Below are positions 43,400 through 52,697 of a DNA stretch of 64,000 nt, piece after piece; the first letter of the stretch is position 1; each line of letters starts with the position of its first letter. The DNA lies in contig JAADEG010000033.1 of assembly GCA_013153525.1 (NCBI GenBank), forward strand, positions 38,739 to 102,738, given 5' to 3'. The position numbers and the translations under genes were made by a program. The notes below the pieces were generated by a model that saw only the letters and a program-made list of their open reading frames with translations, was not told the DNA's origin and searched no databases. The DNA comes from Thermodesulfobacteriota bacterium (GTDB lineage Bacteria > Desulfobacterota > Thermodesulfobacteria > Thermodesulfobacteriales > Thermodesulfobacteriaceae).

Positions 43400-44105
43400 G
43401 CTCGTATTTCCCTTGGATGTATCTACTGAAGACGAGGCTATTTTTTGGATAGACAAACTAAAGGACTATGTAGGAGTTTTTAAGATAGGGCTTGAACTTT
43501 TTACAGCCTGTGGACCGAGGATTATTGATAGAATAAAAGAAAAAACCCAGGCTAAAATTTTTCTTGATTTAAAGTTAAACGACATACCAAATACCATTCT
43601 TCGTACGATAAGAGTAATTTCAAACCTTGGGGTGGACTGGGTTACTGTTCACATTCTTTCTGGAGAAAAGGCTTTTAAAACTGCCGTAGATACTGCTTAC
43701 AACAATCTAAAAATAATAGGCGTAACCATTCTTACTTCCTTGGATAGGGCTGAGCTTCTCGCATTAGGTTTTAACGGAGAGCTGGTAAGAGAGATAAAAG
43801 ATCTCGTATTTCACCTTGCAAAGATAATATGGCTTGCTGGAGGAGATGGAATAGTTTGTTCTCCAAAAGAGGTATATCAAATAAAACAAGCTTTTCCAGA
43901 ACTCATTACTGTTGTTCCAGGAATAAGGCTTAAAGAATCAGAAGACGATCAAATAAGAGTAGCTACACCTTACGAAGCAACCAAGGCAGGTGCAGATTAC
44001 TTGGTAGTTGGCAGACCTATAAGGGATGCCTTTTCTCCAATAGAGGTTTGTAAAAAAGTGCTTGAAGAAATAGAAAAGGCTTTGAAAGAGAAAGAAAATG
44101 CTTAG
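43377..44105 (+). CDS. pyrF: Orotidine 5'-phosphate decarboxylase
   Basis: PyrF makes UMP in the last step of pyrimidine synthesis. The 242-residue barrel has VFPLDVST at strand 1, the catalytic FLDLKLNDIPNT and the phosphate-binding VVPGIR and VVGRPI segments. It overlaps nrdR by 23 bases and the DUF763 gene by 8. Confidence 0.95.
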   Translation: MNQEVKNRLVFPLDVSTEDEAIFWIDKLKDYVGVFKIGLELFTACGPRIIDRIKEKTQAKIFLDLKLNDIPNTILRTIRVISNLGVDWVTVHILSGEKAFKTAVDTAYNNLKIIGVTILTSLDRAELLALGFNGELVREIKDLVFHLAKIIWLAGGDGIVCSPKEVYQIKQAFPELITVVPGIRLKESEDDQIRVATPYEATKAGADYLVVGRPIRDAFSPIEVCKKVLEEIEKALKEKENA

Positions 44106-45201
44106 AAGAGGAGCAGTTGACTTACCGCTTCACGGAGGAAGGTGCCCAAGATGGTTATTTGAAAAAATGGTAAGATTAAGTAGAGCTATCCTTCTTTTAA
44201 TTGTAGAAGAATTTGGTAGAGAGGAGCTTTTAAAAAGACTTACTGATCCGATGTGGTTTCAGGCTCTTGGGTGTTTGCTTGGTTTTGATTGGCATTCTTC
44301 TGGTCTTACCACTACAGTAGGAGGAGCTATTAAACAGGCGTTAAAGCCGTGTTTTAAAGAAATAGGTATCTTTATATGTGGAGGAAAAGGAAAAACTGCT
44401 CTTTCAACTCCAAAAGAGATTGAATTTTGGGCAGAAAAGTGCGCACTTTCAAATAAAACACTTGAATTAACGAATTACAGCAGACTTGCAGCAAGAATAG
44501 ATAACAACGCAATTCAGGATGGATTTTCCATTTATTATCACCTGTTTGTCTTTACTAAAGACGGTAGCTGGGGAGTAATTCAGCAAGGAATGGACGAAAT
44601 TTCAGGATACGCAAGAAGGTATCACTGGTACAGTTGTTTTGTAAAGGATCCTTGTGTAGAACCTCATTCAGCGATTGTTTCACAACTTAAAAAACAGCTC
44701 GTTTTAAATCTTGTGGCTAAGGAAAGCTTTGATGTTCAGCAGTCAATGGTAAAGCTTTTACAGGAGGACTTATCTAAGGTAATGAAGGAGTTAAAGCTTT
44801 TTACTTATGGAGAGATTTTTAGGTTTAAAGAGGATCACAGGCTTGATATAAGGGATCTGAAACCAGAGTCTTTAAAAAAGGTTTGGGAGAAGACCTATAA
44901 TAATCCTCCAGAAGACTTTAAAAGGCTAATTTTAACTCCTGGGCTTGGAGCTAAAAGTTTGAGAGCTCTTACTCTTGCAGCAGAGATCATTTACGATGTA
45001 AAGGCTTCAAGAAAAGATCCAGCTGTTTATAGTTATGCTCACGGTGGAAAAGACGGTCATCCTTATAAGGTTAACAAAAAAATTTATGAAAATACTATCG
45101 TAGAGCTTGAAGAAATTTTAAAGAGGATTAAAGTAGGGGAATATGAAAGGGCAAAGCTGTTTAAGAGGTTACCTCGGTTGTTTTATTCTTCCCAATTTTA
45201 A
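44098..45201 (+). CDS. DUF763 domain protein
   Basis: A 367-residue member of the DUF763 family found in archaea and thermophilic bacteria; function unknown. The N-terminal RRGAVDLPLHGGRCPRWLF and the central ALGCLLGFDWHSSGLTTTV are hallmark segments. The C-terminal LTPGLGAKSLRALTLAAE resembles a helix-hairpin-helix DNA-binding motif, and family members have been guessed to act in DNA repair. It overlaps pyrF by 8 bases. No membrane or export signal. Confidence 0.87.
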   Translation: MLRRGAVDLPLHGGRCPRWLFEKMVRLSRAILLLIVEEFGREELLKRLTDPMWFQALGCLLGFDWHSSGLTTTVGGAIKQALKPCFKEIGIFICGGKGKTALSTPKEIEFWAEKCALSNKTLELTNYSRLAARIDNNAIQDGFSIYYHLFVFTKDGSWGVIQQGMDEISGYARRYHWYSCFVKDPCVEPHSAIVSQLKKQLVLNLVAKESFDVQQSMVKLLQEDLSKVMKELKLFTYGEIFRFKEDHRLDIRDLKPESLKKVWEKTYNNPPEDFKRLILTPGLGAKSLRALTLAAEIIYDVKASRKDPAVYSYAHGGKDGHPYKVNKKIYENTIVELEEILKRIKVGEYERAKLFKRLPRLFYSSQF

Positions 45202-45302
45202 AGATTTAAAGAAAAATGTATAAAAATTTAAAAAAACCGAAAAAAATAATTTTGTAAAAGGGATATGCGGCTTCTAAAAGACGATTTTTAGTAAAATAGA
45301 GC

Positions 45303-45334
45303 TTGACATTTAGTGAGAATAGTTAAAATATAAA
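45303..45334 (+). promoter_or_regulatory. Putative dsr operon promoter
   Basis: A perfect -35 box TTGACA is followed after 15 bases by TAAAAT and after 20 bases by TATAAA. Spacing is not ideal for either, so which -10 is used is open. The first ATG lies 13 bases beyond, so the leader is very short. Confidence 0.5.
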
Positions 45335-45346
45335 GGTAAACTAAGT

Positions 45347-45937
45347 ATGGGGCAGAAAGGGAATCAATTTTCAAGAGAGATGCAAGAGTACTTAGAGGAG
45401 AGGGAAGGAAAAATTTTAAAAAAGTGGAAGCAGCTTTTTTGGGAGAGTTTTGGAGAGGAAGCAAAGAGGTTTTTCACGAGGGAGGTAGATCAATTCCAGA
45501 ATCCTTTTGGGTATCGTGTTGACGAAAGTTTTGAGGGTTTATTAAGACAGATTTTTGGAGATTTTGATTGGGAGCAGATAGGGTATCATCTTGATCGGTT
45601 GGTTCAAATGAGAGCTGTTCAAGAGACAGAACCTTCAAAGGCGTTGTTTTTATTTTTCCAGTTAAAGAGGGTATTAAGGGAGGAGGTTGGAGAAAAGATA
45701 ATAAAAAAGTTTGGAGCTGAGGAGTACTTAAAACTTGAAGATAGGGTTAATGCAATTTTAGTCAAGGCATTTGATTTTTACATGAAGTATCGGGAAAGAT
45801 TGTATCAATTAAAGTACGAGGAATGGAAGAGAAACAACTTTTTGCTTTTGAAAAAAGCAGGGGTTGCTTTTGACATGTTAGAAGGGATGCCAGTTGAAAG
45901 TTTTGATAAGGAGGGTAAAGAAAAGAAGTATCAATAA
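45347..45937 (+). CDS. RsbRD N-terminal-domain-like protein upstream of dsrMKJOP
   Basis: A 196-residue helical, charged cytoplasmic protein (KILKKWKQLFWESFG, RVDESFEGLLRQIF, EPSKALFLFFQLKRVLREE). It resembles the RsbRD N-terminal domain, a non-heme globin-like sensor fold, and such genes precede dsrM in other sulfate reducers. Its biochemical role there is not settled; regulation or assembly of the DsrMKJOP complex is plausible. Codons such as GGG/GAG are slightly more frequent than in the genes around it. It lies 24 bases before dsrM. Confidence 0.72.
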   Translation: MGQKGNQFSREMQEYLEEREGKILKKWKQLFWESFGEEAKRFFTREVDQFQNPFGYRVDESFEGLLRQIFGDFDWEQIGYHLDRLVQMRAVQETEPSKALFLFFQLKRVLREEVGEKIIKKFGAEEYLKLEDRVNAILVKAFDFYMKYRERLYQLKYEEWKRNNFLLLKKAGVAFDMLEGMPVESFDKEGKEKKYQ

Positions 45938-45961
45938 AAATAAAAAGAGAGGGAGAGAGGT

Positions 45962-46990
45962 ATGAATGTAGTGGGAAGTTTTCTAATTTTTGTTATTTTG
46001 CTTTTAATTCCGTGGATAGGTGTAGGGGCTTTACACTTAAATGCTTTGTTTGGAATAGTAATACCTTATTGTGCGTTTTTAATTTTTATGGTGGGGCTTA
46101 TATGGCGAATGATTAATTGGGCAAGGTCGCCACAGCCATTTAAGATTCCCACCACATGTGGTCAGCAAAAGAGCCTCTCTTGGATTAAGTATAGTCGTTT
46201 AGAATCACCTTTTACTACATTTGATGTAATTTTAAGAATGTTTTTTGAAGTCGTATTTTTTAGAAGCCTTTTTAGAAACCTAAAAGCAGAGCTTCAAGGA
46301 AAAAGGCTTATTTATGGGTCTTCAAAGTGGCTTTGGCTTGGAGCTATTTTGTTTCATTGGAGCTTTTTTATAATTTTGATAAGACATCTTAGATTTTTTA
46401 CTAATCCTGTACCAAGTATAGTTTCTGGACTTGATTTTATAGACAGTTTTGTTCACAGTTTTGGTGTTCCACCAGTATTTATTACTGACATTTTGATTCT
46501 CGCAGGGCTTACTTTTCTCCTTTTAAGAAGGCTTATAGATCCCAAGGTTTCTTATATTTCTCACGGATCTGACTACTTCCCTCTGTTTTTACTTCTTGGT
46601 ATTGTTTCTACTGGTGTTTTAATGAGGTATGCTTTAAAAGTTGACATATACGGAATTAAGCACCTTACCTTAGGACTTATAAGTTTACATCCTACAATTC
46701 CTCAGGATGTAGGTACTATATTTTACATTCATCTCTTTTTAGTTTCTTGTCTTGCAGCGTACTTTCCGTTTAGTAAACTTGTGCACATGGTTGGAGTATT
46801 CTTTAGTCCAACCAGAAATATGGCAAACAACAATCGTGCAGTAAGACATGTTAATCCTTGGGATTACCCAGTTAAATATACTACTTACTGTGAGTGGCAG
46901 GAAAGGTTTAGAGATCTGCTTGAGCAGGCTGGTTTACCTATAGATGAGGAATGGTGTAAAGATCAACAAACTCAGAAAACTCAGGGATAA
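45962..46990 (+). CDS. dsrM: DsrM, membrane diheme cytochrome b subunit of DsrMKJOP
   Basis: DsrM is the NarI-like membrane subunit that exchanges electrons with the menaquinone pool. The 342-residue product has about six membrane helices, with His residues in ILFHWSFF, IDSFVHSFG and FYIHLFLV placed as heme b ligands. Its cytoplasmic tail (about 290-342) reaches toward DsrK. GGGAGAGAGG precedes the ATG. It begins the dsrMKJOP set, the conserved respiratory complex that recycles DsrC during sulfite reduction. Confidence 0.95.
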   Translation: MNVVGSFLIFVILLLIPWIGVGALHLNALFGIVIPYCAFLIFMVGLIWRMINWARSPQPFKIPTTCGQQKSLSWIKYSRLESPFTTFDVILRMFFEVVFFRSLFRNLKAELQGKRLIYGSSKWLWLGAILFHWSFFIILIRHLRFFTNPVPSIVSGLDFIDSFVHSFGVPPVFITDILILAGLTFLLLRRLIDPKVSYISHGSDYFPLFLLLGIVSTGVLMRYALKVDIYGIKHLTLGLISLHPTIPQDVGTIFYIHLFLVSCLAAYFPFSKLVHMVGVFFSPTRNMANNNRAVRHVNPWDYPVKYTTYCEWQERFRDLLEQAGLPIDEEWCKDQQTQKTQG

Positions 46991-47002
46991 GGAGGTAAAG
47001 AT

Positions 47003-48613
47003 ATGGCTCTTCCCAAACCAGACGAACTGTTACAAGATGTAAACTTAAATAAGATGCCTGATAAGCATTGGATGGATATAAAAACAGAGTTTAAGCCTGG
47101 GCGTTATTGTTACGCAGTAGAACCCCAGGTAATGGAAGACTTAGGACTTCCTCACATGGGGAACTGGCAACCCCATGACGAAAAATGGCCACTTCCTGAA
47201 AATTGGAAACAGATAGTTTTTGATGCTTTAAAGACGAGACTTGATAGGTTTAGGTCTTTTAAACTTTTTATGGATATTTGTGTAAGATGTGGAGCTTGTG
47301 CTGATAAGTGCCACTTTTTCCTTGGAACGGGTGATCCTAAGAACATGCCTGTTTTGAGAGCAGAGCTCGTAAGGTCTATTTTAAAAGGCGAATTTTCCAC
47401 ATTTGGAAAGATATTTGGAAGACTTGCAGGAGCTCGTCAGCTTACAGAAGAAGTAATAAAAGAATGGTTTTATTACTTCTATCAGTGTACGGAATGTAGA
47501 AGGTGCTCTGTATTTTGTCCTTATGGAATTGACACCGCAGAAATTACGATACTTATGAGAGAAGTTCTTCACGAGCTTGGTATTGCGATTGACTGGGCAA
47601 TGAAACCTGTTCGTTTTTCTCACTTCGTTGGTAACCACATTGGAATTCAACCTCACACGATGAAAGAAATTATTGAATACTTGGTAGCAGACATTGAAGA
47701 AATTACAGGAGTTAAAATAGAGGTTCCTTTTAATAAGAAAGGAGCAGAAATTCTCTTCGTTGCACCTTCTGGAGACTACTTTGCTGATCCAGGAATTTAC
47801 AACTTTATGGGATACTTAATTCTTTTCCATCACATAGGACTTGATTATACTATAAGTACTTATGCTTCAGAGTCTGGAAACTTTGGATTCTTTAATAAAC
47901 TTGAGCTTGCAAAGAAACTTCACGCAAAGATTTACGAAGAAGCAAAGAGACTTAAGGTTAAGTGGATTCTTGGTGGTGAATGTGGTCACATGTGGAGAGT
48001 TTGGCATCAGTATCACAACACTTGGTTTGGACCTGTTGACTTTCTTGAGGTACCAAAGTCACCAATTACTGGTACTGTATTTGAGCATGCAAAAGATAAC
48101 AAGATCGTGCACATTTGTGAATTTACTGCAGACCTTATTGCTCACGGAAAGTTAAAGTTAGATCCGTCCAGAAACGATCACATAGTGGTAACATTTCACG
48201 ATTCTTGTAACCCAACCCGTGGAATGGGAATAATGGAAGAACCAAGATTTATTTTAAAGCATGTATGTAATAACTTCGTTGAAATGCCAGAAAATACTAT
48301 AAGAGAAAAGACTTTCTGTTGTGGAAGTGGAGCAGGATTAAATACAGACGAATACATGGAAATGCGTATGAGGGGAGGATTTCCGAGAGCAAATGCAGTA
48401 GAATATGTACACAAGAATTACGGAGTAAATCACCTTGCGTGTATATGTGCAATTGACAGAGCGGTATTTCCAGCTCTTATGGAATACTGGGTACCTGAAG
48501 TCTCTGTATGTGGAGTTCACGAGCTCGTAGGAAATGCTATAGTATTAGACGGAGAGAAGGAGAGAACAACGGATCTTAGATATCGTCCATTAAAAGGCAA
48601 GGAGGGGGTATAA
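47003..48613 (+). CDS. dsrK: DsrK, HdrD-like iron-sulfur catalytic subunit
   Basis: DsrK is the cytoplasmic subunit thought to reduce the DsrC trisulfide. The 536-residue product has two 4Fe-4S sites (CVRCGACADKC near 92 and CTECRRCSVFCP near 160) and two CCG-type domains (GGECGHMW near 322 and FCCGSGAGL near 437), the latter holding the special catalytic cluster of the HdrD family. It is preceded by AAGGAGG and followed by dsrJ after 3 bases. Confidence 0.96.
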   Translation: MALPKPDELLQDVNLNKMPDKHWMDIKTEFKPGRYCYAVEPQVMEDLGLPHMGNWQPHDEKWPLPENWKQIVFDALKTRLDRFRSFKLFMDICVRCGACADKCHFFLGTGDPKNMPVLRAELVRSILKGEFSTFGKIFGRLAGARQLTEEVIKEWFYYFYQCTECRRCSVFCPYGIDTAEITILMREVLHELGIAIDWAMKPVRFSHFVGNHIGIQPHTMKEIIEYLVADIEEITGVKIEVPFNKKGAEILFVAPSGDYFADPGIYNFMGYLILFHHIGLDYTISTYASESGNFGFFNKLELAKKLHAKIYEEAKRLKVKWILGGECGHMWRVWHQYHNTWFGPVDFLEVPKSPITGTVFEHAKDNKIVHICEFTADLIAHGKLKLDPSRNDHIVVTFHDSCNPTRGMGIMEEPRFILKHVCNNFVEMPENTIREKTFCCGSGAGLNTDEYMEMRMRGGFPRANAVEYVHKNYGVNHLACICAIDRAVFPALMEYWVPEVSVCGVHELVGNAIVLDGEKERTTDLRYRPLKGKEGV

Positions 48614-48616
48614 AAA

Positions 48617-49000
48617 ATGTATAATGCAGGTAAAGTAATAGCGGGAATTATAGTATTTATAGTATTTTTTACTACTCCTATTTGGTTAAACTTTGGAAAA
48701 GTAGAGGCGATACCTAAGATACCTGTACCAAAGAAAGGGCAATGTGTTGAACCAGCTGCTATTATGAGGGCGTATCACATGAAGATTTTAGATCACTGGA
48801 GAAAAATGGCTATAAGACATAATAAGTACATATACATCAATTCAGAAGGAAGAAAAATAAGAATAAGTCTTCAGAAAACATGTTTAAAGTGCCATGCTAA
48901 TAAGGAACAGTTTTGTGATAAGTGCCACGAATTTGTAGTGGCACATCCTGATTGTTGGCATTGTCACTTTAGTAAGAAGGAGGCACAGAGATGGCAATAA
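48617..49000 (+). CDS. dsrJ: DsrJ, periplasmic triheme cytochrome c
   Basis: DsrJ is a small membrane-anchored triheme cytochrome in the periplasm. The 127-residue product has an N-terminal uncleaved helix (about 8-24) and three heme c sites: CLKCH (89), CDKCH (100) and CWHCH (113). A lone Cys at 43 (KGQCVEP) is well placed to be the unusual Cys ligand described for one DsrJ heme. Its 3' end overlaps dsrO by 10 bases. Confidence 0.95.
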   Translation: MYNAGKVIAGIIVFIVFFTTPIWLNFGKVEAIPKIPVPKKGQCVEPAAIMRAYHMKILDHWRKMAIRHNKYIYINSEGRKIRISLQKTCLKCHANKEQFCDKCHEFVVAHPDCWHCHFSKKEAQRWQ

Positions 49001-49782
49001 AAAGAAGGGACTTTTTAAAGTTTGGTGGTTTAACCTTGCTTGGTACCGCAGTTTCTTCAGTAGTTAACGAAGTACTAAGTGGGGAGGTGAAAGCTGAAGA
49101 ATACGAACCCTCCCCAAAACAATTAGTAGGTAAACATTGGGGAATAGCTATTGAAGTTAAGAAGTGTAAGGAAGCACAAAGTAAGTGTGGATTTAAGTGT
49201 ATAGAGGTTTGTAATTATTTACATAACATTCCACAGATTCCTGATAAGAAAAAGGAGATTAAGTGGATTTGGCATGACGAATTTGAGCATGCATTTCCAG
49301 AGCAGGGAACTAATGAATACTTAAATGAGTACTTCAAGGGTGTCCCTTTTATTTTACTTTGTAATCATTGTGAACATCCTCCGTGTGTAAGAGTTTGTCC
49401 TACTCGTGCAACCTTTAAGCGTGAAGACGGAATAGTTATGATGGATTATCATAGATGTATAGGATGTCGTTTTTGTATGGCAGCATGTCCTTATGGAGCA
49501 AGGTCTTTTAACTGGTATGATCCGAGAAGATTTTTAAAGAAAGTGAATCCAGAATATCCAACCAGAACTAAGGGAGTCGTTGAGAAGTGTATGTTGTGTT
49601 ACGAAAGACTTGCTGATGGTAAGATACCTGCATGTGTAGAAGCCTGTCCAGTAAAGGCACTGCATTTTGGAGACTTAAATGATCCAAATTCAGAGATCAA
49701 CAAAGTTATTAAAGGTAGAATGGTAATTAGAAGAAAAGAAGAGCTTGGAACTGGACCATCAATTCTTTACATAGTTGACTAA
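48991..49782 (+). CDS. dsrO: DsrO, Tat-exported periplasmic ferredoxin subunit
   Basis: DsrO carries 4Fe-4S clusters between DsrP and DsrJ on the periplasmic side. The 263-residue product starts with a twin-arginine signal (KRRDFLKFGG) and has four Cys groups: CKEAQSKCGFKCIEVC, CNHCEHPPCVRVCP, CIGCRFCMAACP and CMLCYERLADGKIPACVEACP. AAGGAGG precedes the ATG inside dsrJ. This implies a functional Tat system elsewhere in the genome. Confidence 0.96.
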   Translation: MAIKRRDFLKFGGLTLLGTAVSSVVNEVLSGEVKAEEYEPSPKQLVGKHWGIAIEVKKCKEAQSKCGFKCIEVCNYLHNIPQIPDKKKEIKWIWHDEFEHAFPEQGTNEYLNEYFKGVPFILLCNHCEHPPCVRVCPTRATFKREDGIVMMDYHRCIGCRFCMAACPYGARSFNWYDPRRFLKKVNPEYPTRTKGVVEKCMLCYERLADGKIPACVEACPVKALHFGDLNDPNSEINKVIKGRMVIRRKEELGTGPSILYIVD

Positions 49783-49819
49783 AAATGACGACAAAAAATT
49801 TTAAAGGAGAGGTGTAGGT

Positions 49820-51010
49820 ATGATAGAGAAGGCTCTACACGGAAGTAGAAAGTATTGGATATGGTTAGCGTTTTTAGGAGTATTTATTTTAATAGGATTT
49901 TTGTGTTACTTACATCAGTGGAAGATAGGTTTAGGTGTTACTGGAATGAGTCGTGATGTATCTTGGGGATTCTATATTGCTAACTTTACTTTTTTAGTTG
50001 GAGTTGCAGCTGGAGCGGTAATGATCGTTTTACCGTACTATTGGCACAATTATAAGGTTTATGGAAAGATAACTGTTCTTGGAGAATTTCTTGCAATAGC
50101 AGCAGTTATGATGTGTTTACTTTTTATTTTCGTGGACCTTGGTCAACCTATGAGAGCAATGAATGTTTTAAGGTATCCTACTCCTCACTCTGTATTCTTC
50201 TTTGATGCTTGCGTCTTAAACGGCTATCTTTTATTAAACCTCATTTGTGGATGGACGGTATTACATTCTTATTACAAAGGAACTAAGTATCCTTCTTGGC
50301 TAAAGCCTATAATTTACATTGCAATTCTTTGGGCACCAAGCATTCACATCGTTACGGCATTTATCTACCAAGGTTTACCTGGTCGTGAATTCTGGTTAAC
50401 TGCAATTATGGCACCAAGATTTCTTGCATCTGCATTTTGTGCAGGACCTGCATTTATTATAGTAGCTGCTTTACTTTTAAAGAAAGTTGCAAACTTTGAT
50501 CCTGGTAAACAGGCAATTGATTCCTTAGCTAAAACAGTAGCTTATGCATTCATAGCTAACTTACTTATGTTCTTTTTTGAAGTTTTTACTGCTTTTTACA
50601 GTAACATTCCAGGACACAAAGCACCACTTAAGTATTTATTTGTAGGACTTAATGGACACTCTGAATGGGTTCCTTTTATGTGGGCAGGAGCTATTATGGC
50701 AGCTATAGCTATTATTCTTTTGGTCATTCCTAAGACCCGTAAGAACGAGGCAACTCTCACGATTGCGTGTATTTGCGTATTCTTTGCGTGCTGGATTGAC
50801 AAGGGAATTGGATTACTCGTAGGAGGATATACTCCTACTCCATTTGATACGATTACACCCTATGTTCCAACACTTCCAGAGATTGGTATTGTATTAGGTG
50901 TATGGGCTGTAGGATTTTTCGTACTTACTATTCTTTACAAGATCTTCCTTGGTGTGTATAGATCAAAAGAACTCGTAGTTAAGTATAACGGGGTACTTTA
51001 CAAGAAATAA
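49820..51010 (+). CDS. dsrP: DsrP, NrfD-like integral membrane subunit
   Basis: DsrP is the second quinone-interacting membrane subunit of the complex. The 396-residue product has about ten membrane helices and the NrfD-family features VDLGQPMRAMNVLRYP and VLNGYLLLNL. It completes the dsrMKJOP order and is closed by a strong terminator at 51039-51066. Confidence 0.95.
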   Translation: MIEKALHGSRKYWIWLAFLGVFILIGFLCYLHQWKIGLGVTGMSRDVSWGFYIANFTFLVGVAAGAVMIVLPYYWHNYKVYGKITVLGEFLAIAAVMMCLLFIFVDLGQPMRAMNVLRYPTPHSVFFFDACVLNGYLLLNLICGWTVLHSYYKGTKYPSWLKPIIYIAILWAPSIHIVTAFIYQGLPGREFWLTAIMAPRFLASAFCAGPAFIIVAALLLKKVANFDPGKQAIDSLAKTVAYAFIANLLMFFFEVFTAFYSNIPGHKAPLKYLFVGLNGHSEWVPFMWAGAIMAAIAIILLVIPKTRKNEATLTIACICVFFACWIDKGIGLLVGGYTPTPFDTITPYVPTLPEIGIVLGVWAVGFFVLTILYKIFLGVYRSKELVVKYNGVLYKK

Positions 51011-51038
51011 AAATGAAAGAGGAGTTTTAGAAAAATAG

Positions 51039-51066
51039 AAGGGGGCTTTTATGCCCCCTTTTTTTA
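51039..51066 (+). terminator. Intrinsic terminator after dsrP
   Basis: AAGGGGGC and GCCCCCTT form an 8-bp stem with loop TTTTAT, followed by a run of T residues. dsrN starts 7 bases further on, so dsrN either is read through or has its own promoter in this tight space. Confidence 0.92.
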
Positions 51067-51072
51067 TTTGTT

Positions 51073-52464
51073 ATGGATATGAATTATCAAATTCCACGCA
51101 TTTTAATTTCTTCGCACAAGGGAGGAGCTGGAAAAACCCTGTTCACTGTAGGTCTTATAGCCCTATTAAAAGATCAAGGACTTAAAGTTTCTGCGTTTAA
51201 AAAAGGTCCTGATTACATAGATGCAGGATGGCTTTCAAGGGTCTCTGGAGTTCCTTGTAGAAATCTTGACTTGTTTTTATTTGGGGAAGAAGAAAACCTT
51301 TATTCTTTTTTTCTTGGATCAAGAAATAAAGACATAGCAATAATTGAAGGAAATAGGGGACTTTTTGATGGTATGGACGAGCACGGTAGTTGTAGTACTG
51401 CAAAACTTGCTAAGCTTTTAAAAGCACCGATTATTCTTGTACTTGATTGTACCAAAGTTACTCGTAGTCTTGCTGCACTTGTTAAAGGTTTTCTTGAATT
51501 TGAGCAAGGGGTAGAAATAAAAGGGGTGATTCTTAATAAAATTGCAAGACCCAGGCATCAAAAAGTTATTACTAAGGCTATAGAAACATATACAGACGCA
51601 AAGGTTATTGGAGCTGTACCCAAGCTTAAAAAGTTACCTCCAGAAAGACATTTAGGACTTGTAACATCGTGTGAGTATAAAGAATGGGAATTTTTAGAAG
51701 AATTAAAAGAACACATAAAAAATAGCGTAAATCTTGAAGAAGTTTTGAAAATAGCGAAAAGCGCAGTTCCAATAAAAATTTTAAAAAAAGTTGAGTTTGA
51801 AGTAAAAAAAAGAAATGAGTTTAGGATAGGAGTATTTAAAGACGAGGCTTTCCAATTTTATTATCCTGAGAACTTGGAAGTACTTGAGGTATTAGGAGCT
51901 GAGATAATGTGGATTAATTCCATAAATACTAAAAGGCTTCCAGAAGTAGATGGATTGTACTTAGGAGGTGGATTTCCTGAAGTAAAAGGAGAAGAGCTTG
52001 CAGAAAATAGAGATCTTGCTAAGGATGTTAAAGATGCTGTTTTAAGTGGGATGCCGGTTTATGCTGAGTGTGGAGGATTTATGTACTTAGGAAAAGAAGT
52101 TAGGTGGAGAGGACACAATTATCCAATGACTGGAGTGTTACCTATTATTTTTGAGGTAAAGAAAAGACCTCAGGGGCACGGATACATAATTGCAAAAGTG
52201 AAAAAGGAAAATCCTTACTTTAAAGTAGGAAGTATTATAAAAGGGCATGAGTTTCATTATTCTAAACCACTAAGTATTGACGAAAATAAAGAGATGGAGT
52301 ATATATTTGAGTTGGAAAAAGGATTTGGAATTGATGGAAAGAGGGATGGAATTTTGTACAAGAATTTATTTGCAAGTTATACCCATATTCACATTTTTAG
52401 TGTAAAATGTTGGGCAGAAAATTTTGTAAGGAAAATAGAGGAGTTTAAATCTAAAAAAACATAA
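51073..52464 (+). CDS. dsrN: CbiA/DsrN-family siroheme (or cobyrinate) a,c-diamide synthase
   Basis: A 463-residue ATP- and glutamine-dependent amidase. The N-terminal P-loop-type segment is SSHKGGAGKTLFTVG; the C-terminal glutamine amidotransferase domain has the nucleophile Cys333 in AECGGFMYLG and a His in GHEFHYS. CbiA amidates cobyrinic acid, whereas DsrN of dsr clusters amidates siroheme to siroamide for the dissimilatory sulfite reductase. The position immediately after dsrMKJOP and the absence of cobalamin genes favour DsrN; sequence alone does not separate the two. Confidence 0.87.
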   Translation: MDMNYQIPRILISSHKGGAGKTLFTVGLIALLKDQGLKVSAFKKGPDYIDAGWLSRVSGVPCRNLDLFLFGEEENLYSFFLGSRNKDIAIIEGNRGLFDGMDEHGSCSTAKLAKLLKAPIILVLDCTKVTRSLAALVKGFLEFEQGVEIKGVILNKIARPRHQKVITKAIETYTDAKVIGAVPKLKKLPPERHLGLVTSCEYKEWEFLEELKEHIKNSVNLEEVLKIAKSAVPIKILKKVEFEVKKRNEFRIGVFKDEAFQFYYPENLEVLEVLGAEIMWINSINTKRLPEVDGLYLGGGFPEVKGEELAENRDLAKDVKDAVLSGMPVYAECGGFMYLGKEVRWRGHNYPMTGVLPIIFEVKKRPQGHGYIIAKVKKENPYFKVGSIIKGHEFHYSKPLSIDENKEMEYIFELEKGFGIDGKRDGILYKNLFASYTHIHIFSVKCWAENFVRKIEEFKSKKT

Positions 52465-52476
52465 AGGAGGTGTAGT

Positions 52477-52665
52477 ATGTTTGAGATTACAGTAAACTTG
52501 GACACTTGCGAAGCATGTGGAACCTGCGTAGAGTCTTGCCCTGGACAGGTTTATGACAAAGGAGATGATGGAAAGCCCATCGTTGCAAGACCAGAAGATT
52601 GTCTTGGATGTATGACCTGTGTAGAAGTATGCCCAACAGGTTCTATTACTGTAAATGAAGTGTAA
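52477..52665 (+). CDS. Small 2[4Fe-4S] ferredoxin
   Basis: A 62-residue ferredoxin with two cluster motifs, CEACGTCVESCP (about 11-22) and CLGCMTCVEVCP (about 43-54). AAAGGAGGTG is an excellent ribosome site 12 bases after dsrN. It is probably an electron carrier for sulfur metabolism, co-expressed with dsrN; the exact partner is unknown. Confidence 0.93.
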   Translation: MFEITVNLDTCEACGTCVESCPGQVYDKGDDGKPIVARPEDCLGCMTCVEVCPTGSITVNEV

Positions 52666-52676
52666 AAAATAAGGGA

Positions 52677-52697
52677 GGGGGCTTTTTGCCCCCTTTT
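52677..52697. terminator. Intrinsic terminator between ferredoxin and convergent coaD
   Basis: GGGGGC and GCCCCC form a 6-bp stem with a TTTTT loop, followed by TTTT on the plus strand. It lies between the ferredoxin stop and the coaD stop and could serve both directions. Confidence 0.82.

Noticed and set aside
44098-45201. DUF763 gene as part of a defence island
   Set aside because: It overlaps pyrF in a housekeeping unit and no nuclease, toxin or mobile gene accompanies it.
51073-52464. Calling the amidase a cobalamin-synthesis CbiA outright
   Set aside because: The neighbouring dsr genes favour DsrN, and no other cobalamin gene is present. I kept the alternative in the entry only.
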